NCBI GenBank assembly: GCA_045634345.1
Contig: JAZRAB010000061.1
Location: 1-18,109 of the forward strand
Origin: Flemingiibacterium sp045634345
Lineage (GTDB): Bacteria > Bacillota > Clostridia > Oscillospirales > CAG-272
Length of the DNA stretch: 18,109 nt
Reading direction: 5' to 3'
How positions within the stretch are numbered: position 1 is the stretch's first letter; every line of letters starts with the position of its first letter. Shown here in pieces: positions 1 through 9,600 of this stretch. Under the pieces are notes generated by a model. It was given only the letters and a program-made list of their open reading frames with translations. It did not search any database and had not been told where the DNA came from. Both the position numbers and the translations under genes were made by a program.

Positions 1-2
1 GT

Positions 3-2624
3 CAGTCGGAAAGCAGTTCTGTTGCTATTGGACCCGATTGGACATACGCTGAATTTACACTCTGGGTGAAAGACGACAATCTCAAGCACTCGGATTTGAA
101 GTTTGTAACCGACACCGAATGTACGCTTGATTTTATCGAAATCGAATTCGATAACCAGGGTGTATACATCGAAGATTGGACTGCAGGTACGGAAAATTCC
201 GTTGCCGAATTTGAAGAAACATTCCCGTTTGACTCATATATCATTACAACTAACACCCATAACAAAGGTGAAAGCGATTATACTTTCGGCTATCGCAGTA
301 GTGCACTAACCAGTGCAATCAGCGATGGCGAGGGCACATACGAGCTCAGCTTCTATGCACGTTCCGCTACCGACGCGATTGACGATATTATTATTTCACT
401 CGGTACATATTCTTCATCGCGGTATTTACTCACCAAAATTGGTACCACCAATGATACCGTAACCGTTAATTCAATTGACGGCGGTGATGGAAATACCAGA
501 TACGGTCAGATGCCTCTCACAACCGAGTGGAAGAAGTATACAATTAACTTCACACTCATTGGTGAGACCCCTGAGATCGCAACATACGGTTTAAGATTCA
601 ATGACATGCAGAATGCGATGGAAATTGCCGAGCTTAAGCTTGAGAGAGTGGATGCAGGCAATGAGGCAGTTATCATTGATGAAAATGATAACGGCGGATG
701 GTACACTGACGCACGTGTTGTCAATTCAGCAAAATTCGAGCACAGAAATGTTATATCAACCTTCTACCGTGCAGAGGGTGTTGAGGGCAATTCCACCACT
801 ATTTCACCGGTTACTACCGATACTCTCGTAGCAGGTCGGTATGAGATCACGGGTGACTTCCGCATCGCTCCGAGCCACGGTTTGTCAACTGAGGCAATTC
901 TCACAGCGATGTTTGGAGATTCTTCTCTCAAGACCGTGGACGATGATTCTGTTGAGATTTCCGCTTCGACATGGACTACGGCTACATTCGAGCTTGATCT
1001 TGTTACAAACAATGCAAGCATGAACAATATCAAGTTCATGATCAATGATGATTATAACCTTGATTTTGCAAATGTTTCCATTGAGCTTATTGAACGCCGT
1101 ATCTCTATGGGCGATATTGATCCCAATATGGTTATCACAATGCTCGTTCTCAAAAAGGCAGAAAAAGAGGGAAGACTCCCGTTAAAGGTGCGTGAAGGCG
1201 AGCATGTTGAACTTCCGCTCAATGAAATGCCGGTGGCTCCTATCAGAGGTAATCTTGTGACAGATATACTTCACAAGTCCAATTGGATCTACGGCGAGCA
1301 GTCACTTAACTTCAAGCGCGATGAAGAGGGTAATATCTGTGCACTTGCAAGCAATATCACGAATAGCATCGAAGGCTTTACATATTCACCTAATGTTGCA
1401 ATACGCAAGGGCGTTTACCGCTTCAGCGGCGAATTCCGCACATCAAATGAGGGAGAAAAGAGCGTTATCAGCGTTATTGTCGGAGAGAAGGTTCTTGCAT
1501 TCCCAATAACAAACGAATGGACAAAGGTTGAAACTCTCTTTGAAGTCGATGAAAAGACTCCTATCAAGTTTACTGTAAAGGGCGGCTATGTTTCATACTA
1601 CACGCAGGACTATGAAATGAGAAAGCTCACCATCATCGACCTTGCAAGTGAGCCTATTGATATAGTGCTTACTTCCGATGGAACATTTGACAGTGAAGAC
1701 TGCTTGAAGAATTGGTCTCCTAACAATGGCGCAGGAACTGTTGCGATTGTTAATGAGGATGGCAATGGCTTCATGCGCAGTACAGGCAGAACGATAAACT
1801 ATGAGGGACTTTACTACAATCTTCCCGAGGGTATTGTTGAGGATATATCGTATAAGATCGCTTATGACGTTCGTACCTCTAACCCCGGCGAAACTATGGT
1901 TTTACGTTCTCATATAATTGTTGGTGACAGCGTTGCGCCCATACATGTACAGATTACAGAGGGCTCATCCAATAGTGGTGGAAACGAGTTCGAGGTTACT
2001 AATGAATGGAGACATATCGAAGTAATTATTACCGCTAGCACTACGGGCAAATTCCGCTATGGTATCGCCGGTGGTCCTTACGCCGAGTATATAAATGATT
2101 TCGATATTGACAACTTCACAATTACCAGACTCAACTACGGTGCTCACACAGATGAGTATACCGCAGGTGACTTCGAGGATCCTCGTACTGCTACCATAGG
2201 TTGGACTTATCCTGCAACCGCAGGTACGCTTACACAGGTTGTAGAAGACGGCAACGGCTTCCTGCGCAACAGCGGACGTACTGTAAACTGGCAGCAAATA
2301 GTCCTTAGCACTCCGCTTGCAGTAAAGGAAGGGCAGACTGTTAAGATATCTTACGATGTACGTACATCAAACAAGGGCGAAACAAGTGTCCTCCGCTCGT
2401 TCGGACGCCTTGGTGACGGTCCTCAGTCGAACCTGATACTTCTTTCCGGTGCATCGAATGGCGGCGGTAATGAGTTCCGTATAACCAACACTTGGAAGCA
2501 TGTCGAAGCTAACTACACAGCGACTACAGCCGGAAAATTCAGTTTTGCCATAAACGGCGGTCCTTACGCTGAGTATATCTATGATTTCGATATCGACAAT
2601 CTCATAATCGAAGTAATTGATTAA
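3..2624 (+). CDS. Multi-module carbohydrate-binding-like extracellular protein (5' partial)
   Basis: The frame is open from base 3 with no stop before the first GTG at 66, so the gene starts outside the window; the GTG is not a convincing start because it lies inside a beta-strand-like stretch. At least 874 residues are visible. They form about six serial beta-sandwich units of roughly 130-160 residues, each ending in a strand of the type 'DFDIDNFTI' or 'LDFANVSIEL', which is typical of jelly-roll carbohydrate-binding modules of the CBM4/9/22 kind. The last two units (1671-2136 and 2160-2621) are clearly duplicates: both carry 'DGNGF', 'YDVRTSN.GET', 'GGNEF' and 'GGPYAEYI.DFDIDN'. No catalytic domain, sortase motif or membrane anchor is visible in this part, and no signal peptide can be assessed. 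It probably acts outside the cell as a glycan-binding or surface protein. The exact family is inferred from pattern, not from a search. Confidence 0.8.
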   Translation, partial: QSESSSVAIGPDWTYAEFTLWVKDDNLKHSDLKFVTDTECTLDFIEIEFDNQGVYIEDWTAGTENSVAEFEETFPFDSYIITTNTHNKGESDYTFGYRSSALTSAISDGEGTYELSFYARSATDAIDDIIISLGTYSSSRYLLTKIGTTNDTVTVNSIDGGDGNTRYGQMPLTTEWKKYTINFTLIGETPEIATYGLRFNDMQNAMEIAELKLERVDAGNEAVIIDENDNGGWYTDARVVNSAKFEHRNVISTFYRAEGVEGNSTTISPVTTDTLVAGRYEITGDFRIAPSHGLSTEAILTAMFGDSSLKTVDDDSVEISASTWTTATFELDLVTNNASMNNIKFMINDDYNLDFANVSIELIERRISMGDIDPNMVITMLVLKKAEKEGRLPLKVREGEHVELPLNEMPVAPIRGNLVTDILHKSNWIYGEQSLNFKRDEEGNICALASNITNSIEGFTYSPNVAIRKGVYRFSGEFRTSNEGEKSVISVIVGEKVLAFPITNEWTKVETLFEVDEKTPIKFTVKGGYVSYYTQDYEMRKLTIIDLASEPIDIVLTSDGTFDSEDCLKNWSPNNGAGTVAIVNEDGNGFMRSTGRTINYEGLYYNLPEGIVEDISYKIAYDVRTSNPGETMVLRSHIIVGDSVAPIHVQITEGSSNSGGNEFEVTNEWRHIEVIITASTTGKFRYGIAGGPYAEYINDFDIDNFTITRLNYGAHTDEYTAGDFEDPRTATIGWTYPATAGTLTQVVEDGNGFLRNSGRTVNWQQIVLSTPLAVKEGQTVKISYDVRTSNKGETSVLRSFGRLGDGPQSNLILLSGASNGGGNEFRITNTWKHVEANYTATTAGKFSFAINGGPYAEYIYDFDIDNLIIEVID
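1671..2621 (+). repeat. Tandem duplicated CBM-like module, two copies
   Basis: Two consecutive protein modules at about 1671-2136 and 2160-2621 share a common order of motifs: a 'DGNGF' turn, a 'GRT.N' strand, 'YDVRTSN.GET.VLRS', 'GGNEF..TN.W.H.E', 'TT.GKF' and 'GGPYAEYI.DFDIDN'. The underlying DNA is also similar near the module ends but has diverged at many third positions, so this is an old internal duplication, not a recent one. Confidence 0.75.
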
Positions 2625-2637
2625 TTCAAACTATTGC

Positions 2638-2644
2638 AAAGGAG
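2638..2644 (+). promoter_or_regulatory. Ribosome binding site that sets the start at 2653
   Basis: AAAGGAG lies 8 bases before the ATG at 2653. The frame is also open from an ATG at 2617, but that start overlaps the end of the previous gene, has no comparable site, and would put a polar 12-residue extension before a normal signal peptide. Confidence 0.75.
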
Positions 2645-2652
2645 AAAAACAT

Positions 2653-4983
2653 ATGAAAAAGATAAAATTTGTTTCGGCAATTCTTATCGCGGCGCTTGCG
2701 GCACAGTTATTAACTGTTGCCGCTGCCGCAAAGGTTGTAGTCGGAATCAGCGGAGAGCCTGAGGCAAGCGGCTATACACAGCCGCTTTCAATACCGTCTG
2801 ATCTCCCTACCGGCAACCGTTTGCCGCTCAGCGCATTTGATGACCTTGATGCGCTTATCAACTGGGAATGTGGCTCTACGTTTAGGGCATCTCCTATGAG
2901 ACTTGAATGTTTATTCGATGAGAACGGCGGATATCTTCGCGCAACCGACCGTGCAATAAATACTCTTTATTTCACATATACACCGCTTGTCACTTATACA
3001 ACGGGCATTTATAAGTTCACCGGCTATTTCCGCACATATTATGAGGACGAGGTAACCTCGCTTCGTATACAATTTATTGACGATTACGGCAAAAGAGTTG
3101 ATAATATACTCTATGTGAACTGCGACAATGATTGGGTAAAGGTTGAGTATTATGTTACGGTTCCCGATACCTTAAAGAAAATCTCTATCAATGGTGACGG
3201 TTGGGAACAGTTCGTACAGGACTTCTGTATGGATGAGTTTTCGCTTGTAAAGGTAGCCGAAATACCGGAAGGTTTTGCAAATTCCACTAGATTCGGACTT
3301 CCGAAAGTTGATGTTGATCAAGTGATGGAACAGACTCTTAAGCACAGCGGCGTCTCCGAGTGGGATGAAGAGCTTGAGAGCAAGTATAAGGTCAACGGTA
3401 TAATGGTAAATCATGACGCGGATGCTCTTCAGTACAGTATTGGCGAGCTTGAGGATATGAGTTCTGTTACAGTGCAGGATCTGGTTGAGCTTGCAAGACA
3501 GTACAAGGATTCGCACGTTACCGATTTCCTGCTTTGCGTAAATAATGAGGTTACAAACTATCCGTCTAATGTATGGACTTCCTATATTGATAAATATTAT
3601 CAGAAGGAAGAAGCAGGTCAGGCTGTTGACTGGACAGGCAATGCTGCTGTTAAAGGTAACCAGTATTTGTGGGAAACCCTCAGCATTGACTATGTAGGAC
3701 TTTGGTGCGATGTTTTCACTCAAATGGGCATCAATACATGGATATCGTTCCGTATGAACGACGCACATGAGCGCGATACTGCGATAGGCGTATCACACCT
3801 CATGTCCGATTTCTTCCATGAGAATCCGCAGTTCTACCGTGTTAAGCATCACACATACTCTGAATACTATGATAAAATCTACGACTTCACACATGAAGAG
3901 GTTCGTGAGCGTTTTCTTCAGCTCATAAACGAATCGCTTAGCCGTTACAACTGTTACGGAATAGAGCTTGATTTCCAGCGTGAGGCATATCTCTGGTACA
4001 TCGGCGGTGAGTATAACGGACTTGATATATTCAATCAGTTTATGCGCGATATTGATGATCTTCTTGCGATATATGAAGAAAAATATGGCCATGAGCTTAA
4101 ATTTGCAGTTCGTGTTCCTTCCGACCCTATGACTTGCTATGAGCTTGGTCTTGATGTTGTCACCTGGGCTGCAGAGGGAATTGTCGATCACGTTACCGCC
4201 GGCGGCCGCTTCATGACAACCGACACTGATATTCCGATAAGACTTTGGGATTCTCTCCTTGAGCCTCACGGTGTAACTCTTGCGGCATCTATTGAGCAAG
4301 CATATATTTCGCATAGCAGGCTTAATAATGTAGGCGGTGCTACTCTTGAGCTGTTGGCAGGAATTGCAGCAAATGCTTATTCTCAGGGCGCTGATAAGGT
4401 TTATTTATTCAATTATCTTGTTACCGTCACCGAAGAAGGTCCTATTACCGAAGAGGATAAGAAGGCATCGGTAACTCGTGATGGAAGTTATAAGGGTTAT
4501 AACACCGTTACTGATAATACTGACAAATGGATTTTCTATAACACAATTGGCTCATATGACAAGGTTATCGAAATGAATCGCAGATTCACTCCCACTTACA
4601 ACGATGTAAAGACACCGTGGGCAACGTCATATAAGAATCAGGTGCTTCCGTGCAGAATTAAACCTGATGTCGCTAATGTGTTCAGAATTGCTGTAGGTGA
4701 TGTCACTGTGGGTTCAAAGCTTACTTTCATGATCTCTGCACCCAAAGAGGCATATGTTAATAAAGAGCTGCCGGTGGTATATGTAAACTCTCAGCCTTGC
4801 AAATTCCTCGGTATTGGCGACCCAATTCCGTTGGCTCACGCTACTTACACGCAGGATAAGGTACTGATGTACGAAATTCCTGTAGAGGCACATGACCAGA
4901 CATATATGGTTGTTGAGATTATGGCTAAGGAAGAATTTGGATGCGAGCATTTTGAAATATTTGTAGAGGCTCCGGTACATTAA
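2653..4983 (+). CDS. Secreted putative glycoside-hydrolase-like protein with N-terminal CBM-like module
   Basis: A 776-residue protein. Residues 1-26 form a signal peptide: KKIK, then a hydrophobic AILIAALAAQLL core and an AAAA cleavage region. Residues about 50-203 form one beta-sandwich module of the same type as those in the upstream gene. Residues about 240-600 look like an alpha/beta (TIM) barrel; the strand 'YGIELDFQRE' (435-444) puts acidic E438 and D440 at a strand end, as seen in catalytic barrels, and 'FAVRVPSDP', 'DHVTAGGRF' and 'DKVYLFNY' look like further strands. Residues about 665-770 form a C-terminal beta-rich domain. It is only 28 bases downstream of the CBM-like gene, is followed by a terminator, and is probably co-transcribed with it. 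The barrel resembles GH10-like 'hypothetical glycosidase' families, but the family and the substrate are unknown. Confidence 0.8.
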   Translation: MKKIKFVSAILIAALAAQLLTVAAAAKVVVGISGEPEASGYTQPLSIPSDLPTGNRLPLSAFDDLDALINWECGSTFRASPMRLECLFDENGGYLRATDRAINTLYFTYTPLVTYTTGIYKFTGYFRTYYEDEVTSLRIQFIDDYGKRVDNILYVNCDNDWVKVEYYVTVPDTLKKISINGDGWEQFVQDFCMDEFSLVKVAEIPEGFANSTRFGLPKVDVDQVMEQTLKHSGVSEWDEELESKYKVNGIMVNHDADALQYSIGELEDMSSVTVQDLVELARQYKDSHVTDFLLCVNNEVTNYPSNVWTSYIDKYYQKEEAGQAVDWTGNAAVKGNQYLWETLSIDYVGLWCDVFTQMGINTWISFRMNDAHERDTAIGVSHLMSDFFHENPQFYRVKHHTYSEYYDKIYDFTHEEVRERFLQLINESLSRYNCYGIELDFQREAYLWYIGGEYNGLDIFNQFMRDIDDLLAIYEEKYGHELKFAVRVPSDPMTCYELGLDVVTWAAEGIVDHVTAGGRFMTTDTDIPIRLWDSLLEPHGVTLAASIEQAYISHSRLNNVGGATLELLAGIAANAYSQGADKVYLFNYLVTVTEEGPITEEDKKASVTRDGSYKGYNTVTDNTDKWIFYNTIGSYDKVIEMNRRFTPTYNDVKTPWATSYKNQVLPCRIKPDVANVFRIAVGDVTVGSKLTFMISAPKEAYVNKELPVVYVNSQPCKFLGIGDPIPLAHATYTQDKVLMYEIPVEAHDQTYMVVEIMAKEEFGCEHFEIFVEAPVH

Positions 4984-5042
4984 TTCCTTGTTCGTTTTTC
5001 CCCTTTTATGGGTGAGCAGTAATTTTACAGTTTTATAAACTT

Positions 5043-5080
5043 GGCGGCTTCACAAAATTGTGAACCCGCCGATGTTTTTT
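5043..5080 (+). terminator. Rho-independent terminator after the surface-protein pair
   Basis: GGCGGCTTCAC (5043-5053) pairs with GTGAACCCGCC (5060-5070) with one internal mismatch and a 6-base loop, followed by GATG and six T at 5075-5080. It separates the surface-protein genes from the glutamine synthetase promoter. Confidence 0.8.
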
Positions 5081-5126
5081 CAGATGAAATACATCAGAAA
5101 AACTGATTCAAAATCTATCAATTGTA

Positions 5127-5155
5127 TTGACATACCGGAAAAATTTTGGTATAAT
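5127..5155 (+). promoter_or_regulatory. Sigma-A-type promoter of glnA
   Basis: TTGACA at 5127-5132 and TATAAT at 5150-5155, both perfect consensus hexamers with a 17-base spacer. Transcription would begin near 5162, giving a leader of about 30 bases before the ATG at 5192. Such a short leader leaves no room for a glutamine riboswitch. I saw no good GlnR (TGTNA-N7-TNACA) operator here. Confidence 0.85.
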
Positions 5156-5191
5156 ACATTATATTAAATTTATTGTTTTGGAGGAACTACT

Positions 5192-6616
5192 ATGTCAAAG
5201 ACAGTGCAGGAAATACTAGATATTATTAAAGAAAACGGGATAAAAATGGTCGACTTTAAAATGGTCGATATAAACGGTCAATACAGACATGTTACTATCC
5301 CGGCGGAGAATTTCTCTGAGGATACCATGAAGAGCGGTATCGGTTTTGATGCTTCAAACTACGGCTACGCAGTGGTTGAAAAGAGCGACATGGTGTTCAT
5401 ACCCGATCCCGATACAGCGGTAATTGACCCATTCTGCGAAATTCCCACCCTTTCTATGACCGGTAATGCAATGATTATCGCAAGTCCCGAGAACCGTCCT
5501 CTCCCACAGTATCCGCGTAATATCGTGCTTGCAGCCGAGAAGTACATGAATGACTGCGGTGTCGCTGATACGATGCTGATACTCCCCGAATTCGAGTTTT
5601 ATCTCTTTGATCAGGTAGGCTGGGAGGTTGCTGGCAACCATATCGGCGTAAGAATGGACGCAAAGCAGTCGTACTGGAACAGTGATGTTGAGGGCCTTGG
5701 CGTCGTTGTCCCCAAACAGAAGAATTATCATATTGCAAAGCCGTTCGATATTTCATATGAATGCCGCAGTGAGATGTGCCTGCATATGAAGGATGCCGGT
5801 ATTGAAATTAACTACCACCATCCCGAGGTTGCCGCTTCCGGTCAGTTTGAGATTGAGCCTCAGCTTGGAAAGATGTCGAAGATGGCAGATGCGACTATGA
5901 TGATAAAGTATATCATCCATAATACCGCACTTAAGTACGGTAAGACCGCAACCTTTATGCCTAAGCCTATATACGGCGAAGCAGGAAGCGGTATGCACGT
6001 TCATATGCTCCTCTTAAAGGACGGACAGCCCGTATTCTCCGATGACAACGGATATGCTAATCTCAGCGAGACCGCACACTACTTCATGGGCGGACTTCTC
6101 AAGCACATTGCTTCTCTGTGTGCGCTCACCAATCCGAGCACAAACTCGTTCAAGCGCCTTGTTCCGGGCTTTGAGGCCCCTGTAACTGTCGGTTACGCAA
6201 CATCCAACCGCAGTGCGGTCATCCGTATTCCAGCATATGCAAAGAGCCCCGACAAGCGTCGTTTCGAGCTCCGCAACCCCGATGCAACCTGCAACCCGTA
6301 TTTCTGCTATGCGGCTATTCTCATGGCAGGTCTTGACGGCGTGAAGAACAAGATCGATCCGCATGCTAACGGATGGGGCCCGTATGATGTCAACCTCTAC
6401 CATCTGAGCGACGAGGAGAAGGCAAAGCTTCATCATCTTCCCACATCGCTTCCCGAAGCGCTCGACGCACTTGAGGCAGATAACGATTATCTAACAGCGG
6501 GTGGAGTATTCCCGAAGGAGCTTATTACTAACTTCATCAAGAATAAGCGCGAGGAGTGCCGTCAGCTTGCAGCTATTCCTCATCCTGCTGAATTTGACAA
6601 ATACTACAATCTCTAA
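5192..6616 (+). CDS. glnA: Glutamine synthetase, type I (GSI-beta-like)
   Basis: 474 residues; makes glutamine from glutamate, ammonia and ATP in the cytosol as a dodecamer. GGAGG at 5180-5184 lies 7 bases before the ATG. The N-terminal beta-grasp domain carries the 'GFDASNYGY' loop with D53. The catalytic domain shows 'PEFEFYLF', 'YHHPEVAASGQFEIE', 'GEAGSGMHVHM', 'NPSTNSFKRLVPGFEAP', 'NRSAVIRIP' and 'RRFELRNPD', the full active-site set. The length, the 'AGGVF' segment and the end 'IPHPAEFDKYYNL' match the beta type (enterobacterial GlnA ends TPHPVEFELYYSV), not the roughly 440-residue Bacillus alpha type. 'NLYHLSDEE' holds Y403 where the beta type has its adenylylated tyrosine (NLYDLPPEE in E. 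coli). Transcribed alone between its own promoter and terminator. Confidence 0.95.
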   Translation: MSKTVQEILDIIKENGIKMVDFKMVDINGQYRHVTIPAENFSEDTMKSGIGFDASNYGYAVVEKSDMVFIPDPDTAVIDPFCEIPTLSMTGNAMIIASPENRPLPQYPRNIVLAAEKYMNDCGVADTMLILPEFEFYLFDQVGWEVAGNHIGVRMDAKQSYWNSDVEGLGVVVPKQKNYHIAKPFDISYECRSEMCLHMKDAGIEINYHHPEVAASGQFEIEPQLGKMSKMADATMMIKYIIHNTALKYGKTATFMPKPIYGEAGSGMHVHMLLLKDGQPVFSDDNGYANLSETAHYFMGGLLKHIASLCALTNPSTNSFKRLVPGFEAPVTVGYATSNRSAVIRIPAYAKSPDKRRFELRNPDATCNPYFCYAAILMAGLDGVKNKIDPHANGWGPYDVNLYHLSDEEKAKLHHLPTSLPEALDALEADNDYLTAGGVFPKELITNFIKNKREECRQLAAIPHPAEFDKYYNL

Positions 6617-6626
6617 TTAAAAATAT

Positions 6627-6663
6627 CGCACCGCGGCTCATAATGAGCTCGCGGTGCGTTTTT
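6627..6663. terminator. Bidirectional terminator between convergent glnA and addA
   Basis: CGCACCGCG plus GCTCA (6627-6640) pairs with TGAGC, one bulged T, and CGCGGTGCG (6644-6658). TTTTT follows on the + strand (6659-6663). An A-rich run lies to the left (AATTAAAAATAT, 6615-6626), which gives a T tract on the - strand. One hairpin can therefore end both convergent units, whose stop codons are only 68 bases apart. Confidence 0.85.
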
Positions 6664-6684
6664 AGTGATACGGTTTGAGATTTG

Positions 6685-9600
6685 TTAAATCTCTATTGCG
6701 CATCCGAGTGCAAAAGAGTATACGGCAACCCTCGAAACACGCCGCGCGCTGATCCTCTCGCACGCTGCCTTGTAGTATGAAAGCTGCAGGCTGTGACGCT
6801 CACGCAACATTTTTTCGGCTTCGTCATGCGTAATCTCCGGAGGTATATAGTCGGTCTTGTAGTCGATGAGCGTCAGCGTGCCATCGGGATTCTCAAAGAA
6901 GCAGTCGATAACGCCCTGCACAAGCACCGATTCGCCTTCAAGCTCGGCGGCAAGTGTTGAGTCTTCTGTAAATTTCGATGCCGGAAGCTTGACATTAAAG
7001 CGATGTTCCCGCCAAATCTTCGGGGATGAAGATATTTCGGCAAAGGTGTCACCGGCGAAAAATCTCGCAAGTCCACGCACATTAATGAGGGATGCGGCGC
7101 GCGGCGTAATAAACTTTTTCTCGGCAAGACGGGCAGCTTCGTCCTTTATTATTTCAGCGAGGTCGTCGTCGACACCAATGAAACGGGAAAAATCACAAAA
7201 CTGCATAAAAAGATGTGTGGCAGTTCCGCGTTCGGCACCGGTCGCAGTCGGGGCGGCATTTTCTTCAAGAAAGAGAGGGCGTTTAGCTTCAAAGCTGTAC
7301 GGTTCGTACTCGCCTTCAAGCTCTGCTGCATCATCATCGAGAATAGTCGGCGTGAGCTTTGAAACTGACAGCTTTGCAGGAAGCTTTGCTGCCGCAGAAT
7401 GTGGGTAGACAAAATCGAAGCGTTCATGAACTAAATCCATAAGAGCACGGTTGTCTTGAGGGGGAGATGCCGTTTCTTTTTGAAGCGGTAACTCTGTTTG
7501 TTCCATGGCAGACATTGAGTTAATGATGTCTATGCTGACGGGGGCATCCGAATTGCCGGATTTTTCATGATGCGCAAGCGCGGTGAGTATCCAGCGCATA
7601 TAACCGCCGTTTTTCATTATTGTATGCCGCGAAAAATGCTCGGCATCAGAAAGGGCAGCATCAAGTAATGACTGCGGATCGGGAGCAAGTGCGCTTATGT
7701 AGAGTCTCTCACGCGCGCGTGTCATTGCGACGTACAGCACACGCATCTCCTCTTCAAGCTGACTGTCAGCCAAACGCTTCACAAGCGCTTGGCGTATCGG
7801 TGTGTCGTACCGCGCGAACCCGGTGGTATCTGCAAGCTTCAAAGCAATGCCGAGACTTCGCTCGATTACAATATTTGCACGAAGGTCGTTTTCATTAAAC
7901 TTTTTGCCTGTTCCGCAAATAAAGCAGACGGGAAATTCAAGTCCCTTCGATTGATGTATCGTCATAAGCTTGACAGTGTCACTTGCCTCACCGAACACCT
8001 TGGCATTTTCAAGCTCTGCTTTTTGCTCAAGGATATCATTCACATAGCGGATGAAATTATACAGCCCCTTAAATGATGATGCCTCAAAACGTCGCGCGTA
8101 CTCGTAAAGAAGCATAAGGTTAGCACGGCGAGTGGCATTTTCCTTATCATATACGAGCGCCGGAAGGTCGGTGTCAGTATATATATACCAAAGCAATCGG
8201 TCTATAGGCATGCCGGATGCTTTTGTGCGCCATCGGTCCAAGGTTTCCAAAAAGTCAAGACCTTTTTGGAAAGCTTCCTTTTTAGAATAAGTCCGAAGTG
8301 CATCATAAAGACTGCCGCTTGGACTCGTGCGCCGTATTTTTATCAGCTCATCAAGCGTAAAAGCAAATACAGGACTGCGTAGCGCACCGGCGAGATATAT
8401 ATCACGTGTCGGATTATCGATGACATTGAGAATACAAAGCGCAAGGAGAATCTCGGAGTTTTCAAAAAAACTTCCGCTGACATTATTATAATAAGGAATA
8501 CCGTGGCGATCAAAAGCATCTTCAAGTGCGGCGGAGTGCGCCTTTGCACTTCGCATTAGAATAGCTATGTCGGACGGCTTTATGGGTGTACCGTCATTCT
8601 TTGTACCGTCTCTTAGGAGTCGTGCAATCTCGAAGGTGATATATTCAGCTTCACGCGTACCGATATCATCTGCGTCGTCCTCACCACTTCCGTCAACGAG
8701 TACAACATGAACCGGTTCACCGGATTCGGTATCGACTTTTGAGTGGATAAGCAGGTCATCGTTTGTAAACGGAATATCGCCTCGTCCGCTCGTGAAAAGA
8801 CAACCTGATACTATATTTGAAAAATCAATGACTGTTTTGTCACAGCGGAAATTGTTTGAAAGGAATACCGCTGCACCATTCTTGGTGTCACCGTCCTCAA
8901 GTCTGCCGAACTTGCGCCTGTAATCGGCGAATATGCGCGGCTCAGCGCCTCGAAAGGCATATATCGACTGTTTAATATCGCCGACCATAAATCGGTTGTT
9001 TCCGCGAGATACCGCGGAGAAGATTGCGTCCTGCACGGCATTGACGTCTTGATATTCGTCGATGTAAATTTCATCGAATTTTTCAGCGACTGTCTTTGCG
9101 GCTAGACTCGGCTTGCCGTTTTCGATAAGCATCTGATATGTCAGACGTTCGAGGTCACCAAAGTCAACAAGCGAGCGGTGGTGCTTTTCGTCGTTGAAAC
9201 GCTTGGTGAAAGCGGAGAGTAGTGTATTGAGCTTGCTCAAAGTGTCTGCGGTATCGAGTCGGTTTTTTTGAAGCTCATCCGGAGTTAAAGAAAAGAATTT
9301 TCCGGCAAGCTCCTTTCGCTCATCATGGAATTTCTTTCGGGATGCCTTTGCTTTTTCGATATCCGGCGAAAGCTCCGCATTTCGTACAACACCGAGCCTG
9401 ACGGGCGAGAAAACCGAGAATATTGTCGATATATCCTCATAAACTCGTCTGTCGCATGCTGCGAGAACTCGGTCGATAAAGTTAATATCATCGGAAAAAG
9501 CAGGGAAGTATGCCTTGTTAAGCTTTTCATCAGACGAAAATTCGGGGAGAACGCCGGCGAATATATCTCTGTAGAAAATAAACTTTCCGCGGACAATATC

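Noticed and set aside
66..68. GTG as the start of the first gene
   Set aside because: The frame is open back to base 3 with module-like sequence continuing upstream, so the gene is truncated by the window edge.
2617..2652. Upstream in-frame ATG that would lengthen the secreted glycosidase-like protein by 12 residues
   Set aside because: It overlaps the end of the previous gene, has no ribosome binding site, and puts a polar stretch before the signal peptide; AAAGGAG points to 2653.
3172..4314. Long - strand frames (198 and 173 residues) opposite the glycosidase-like gene
   Set aside because: They lie fully antisense to a gene with signal peptide, ribosome binding site and domain structure; their sequences look like codon shadows without domains.
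5075..5101. Imperfect palindrome (TTTTTTCAGATG...CATCAGAAAAA) upstream of the glnA promoter as a GlnR or other operator
   Set aside because: It does not fit the GlnR consensus spacing and partly consists of the terminator T tract; no regulator can be named.
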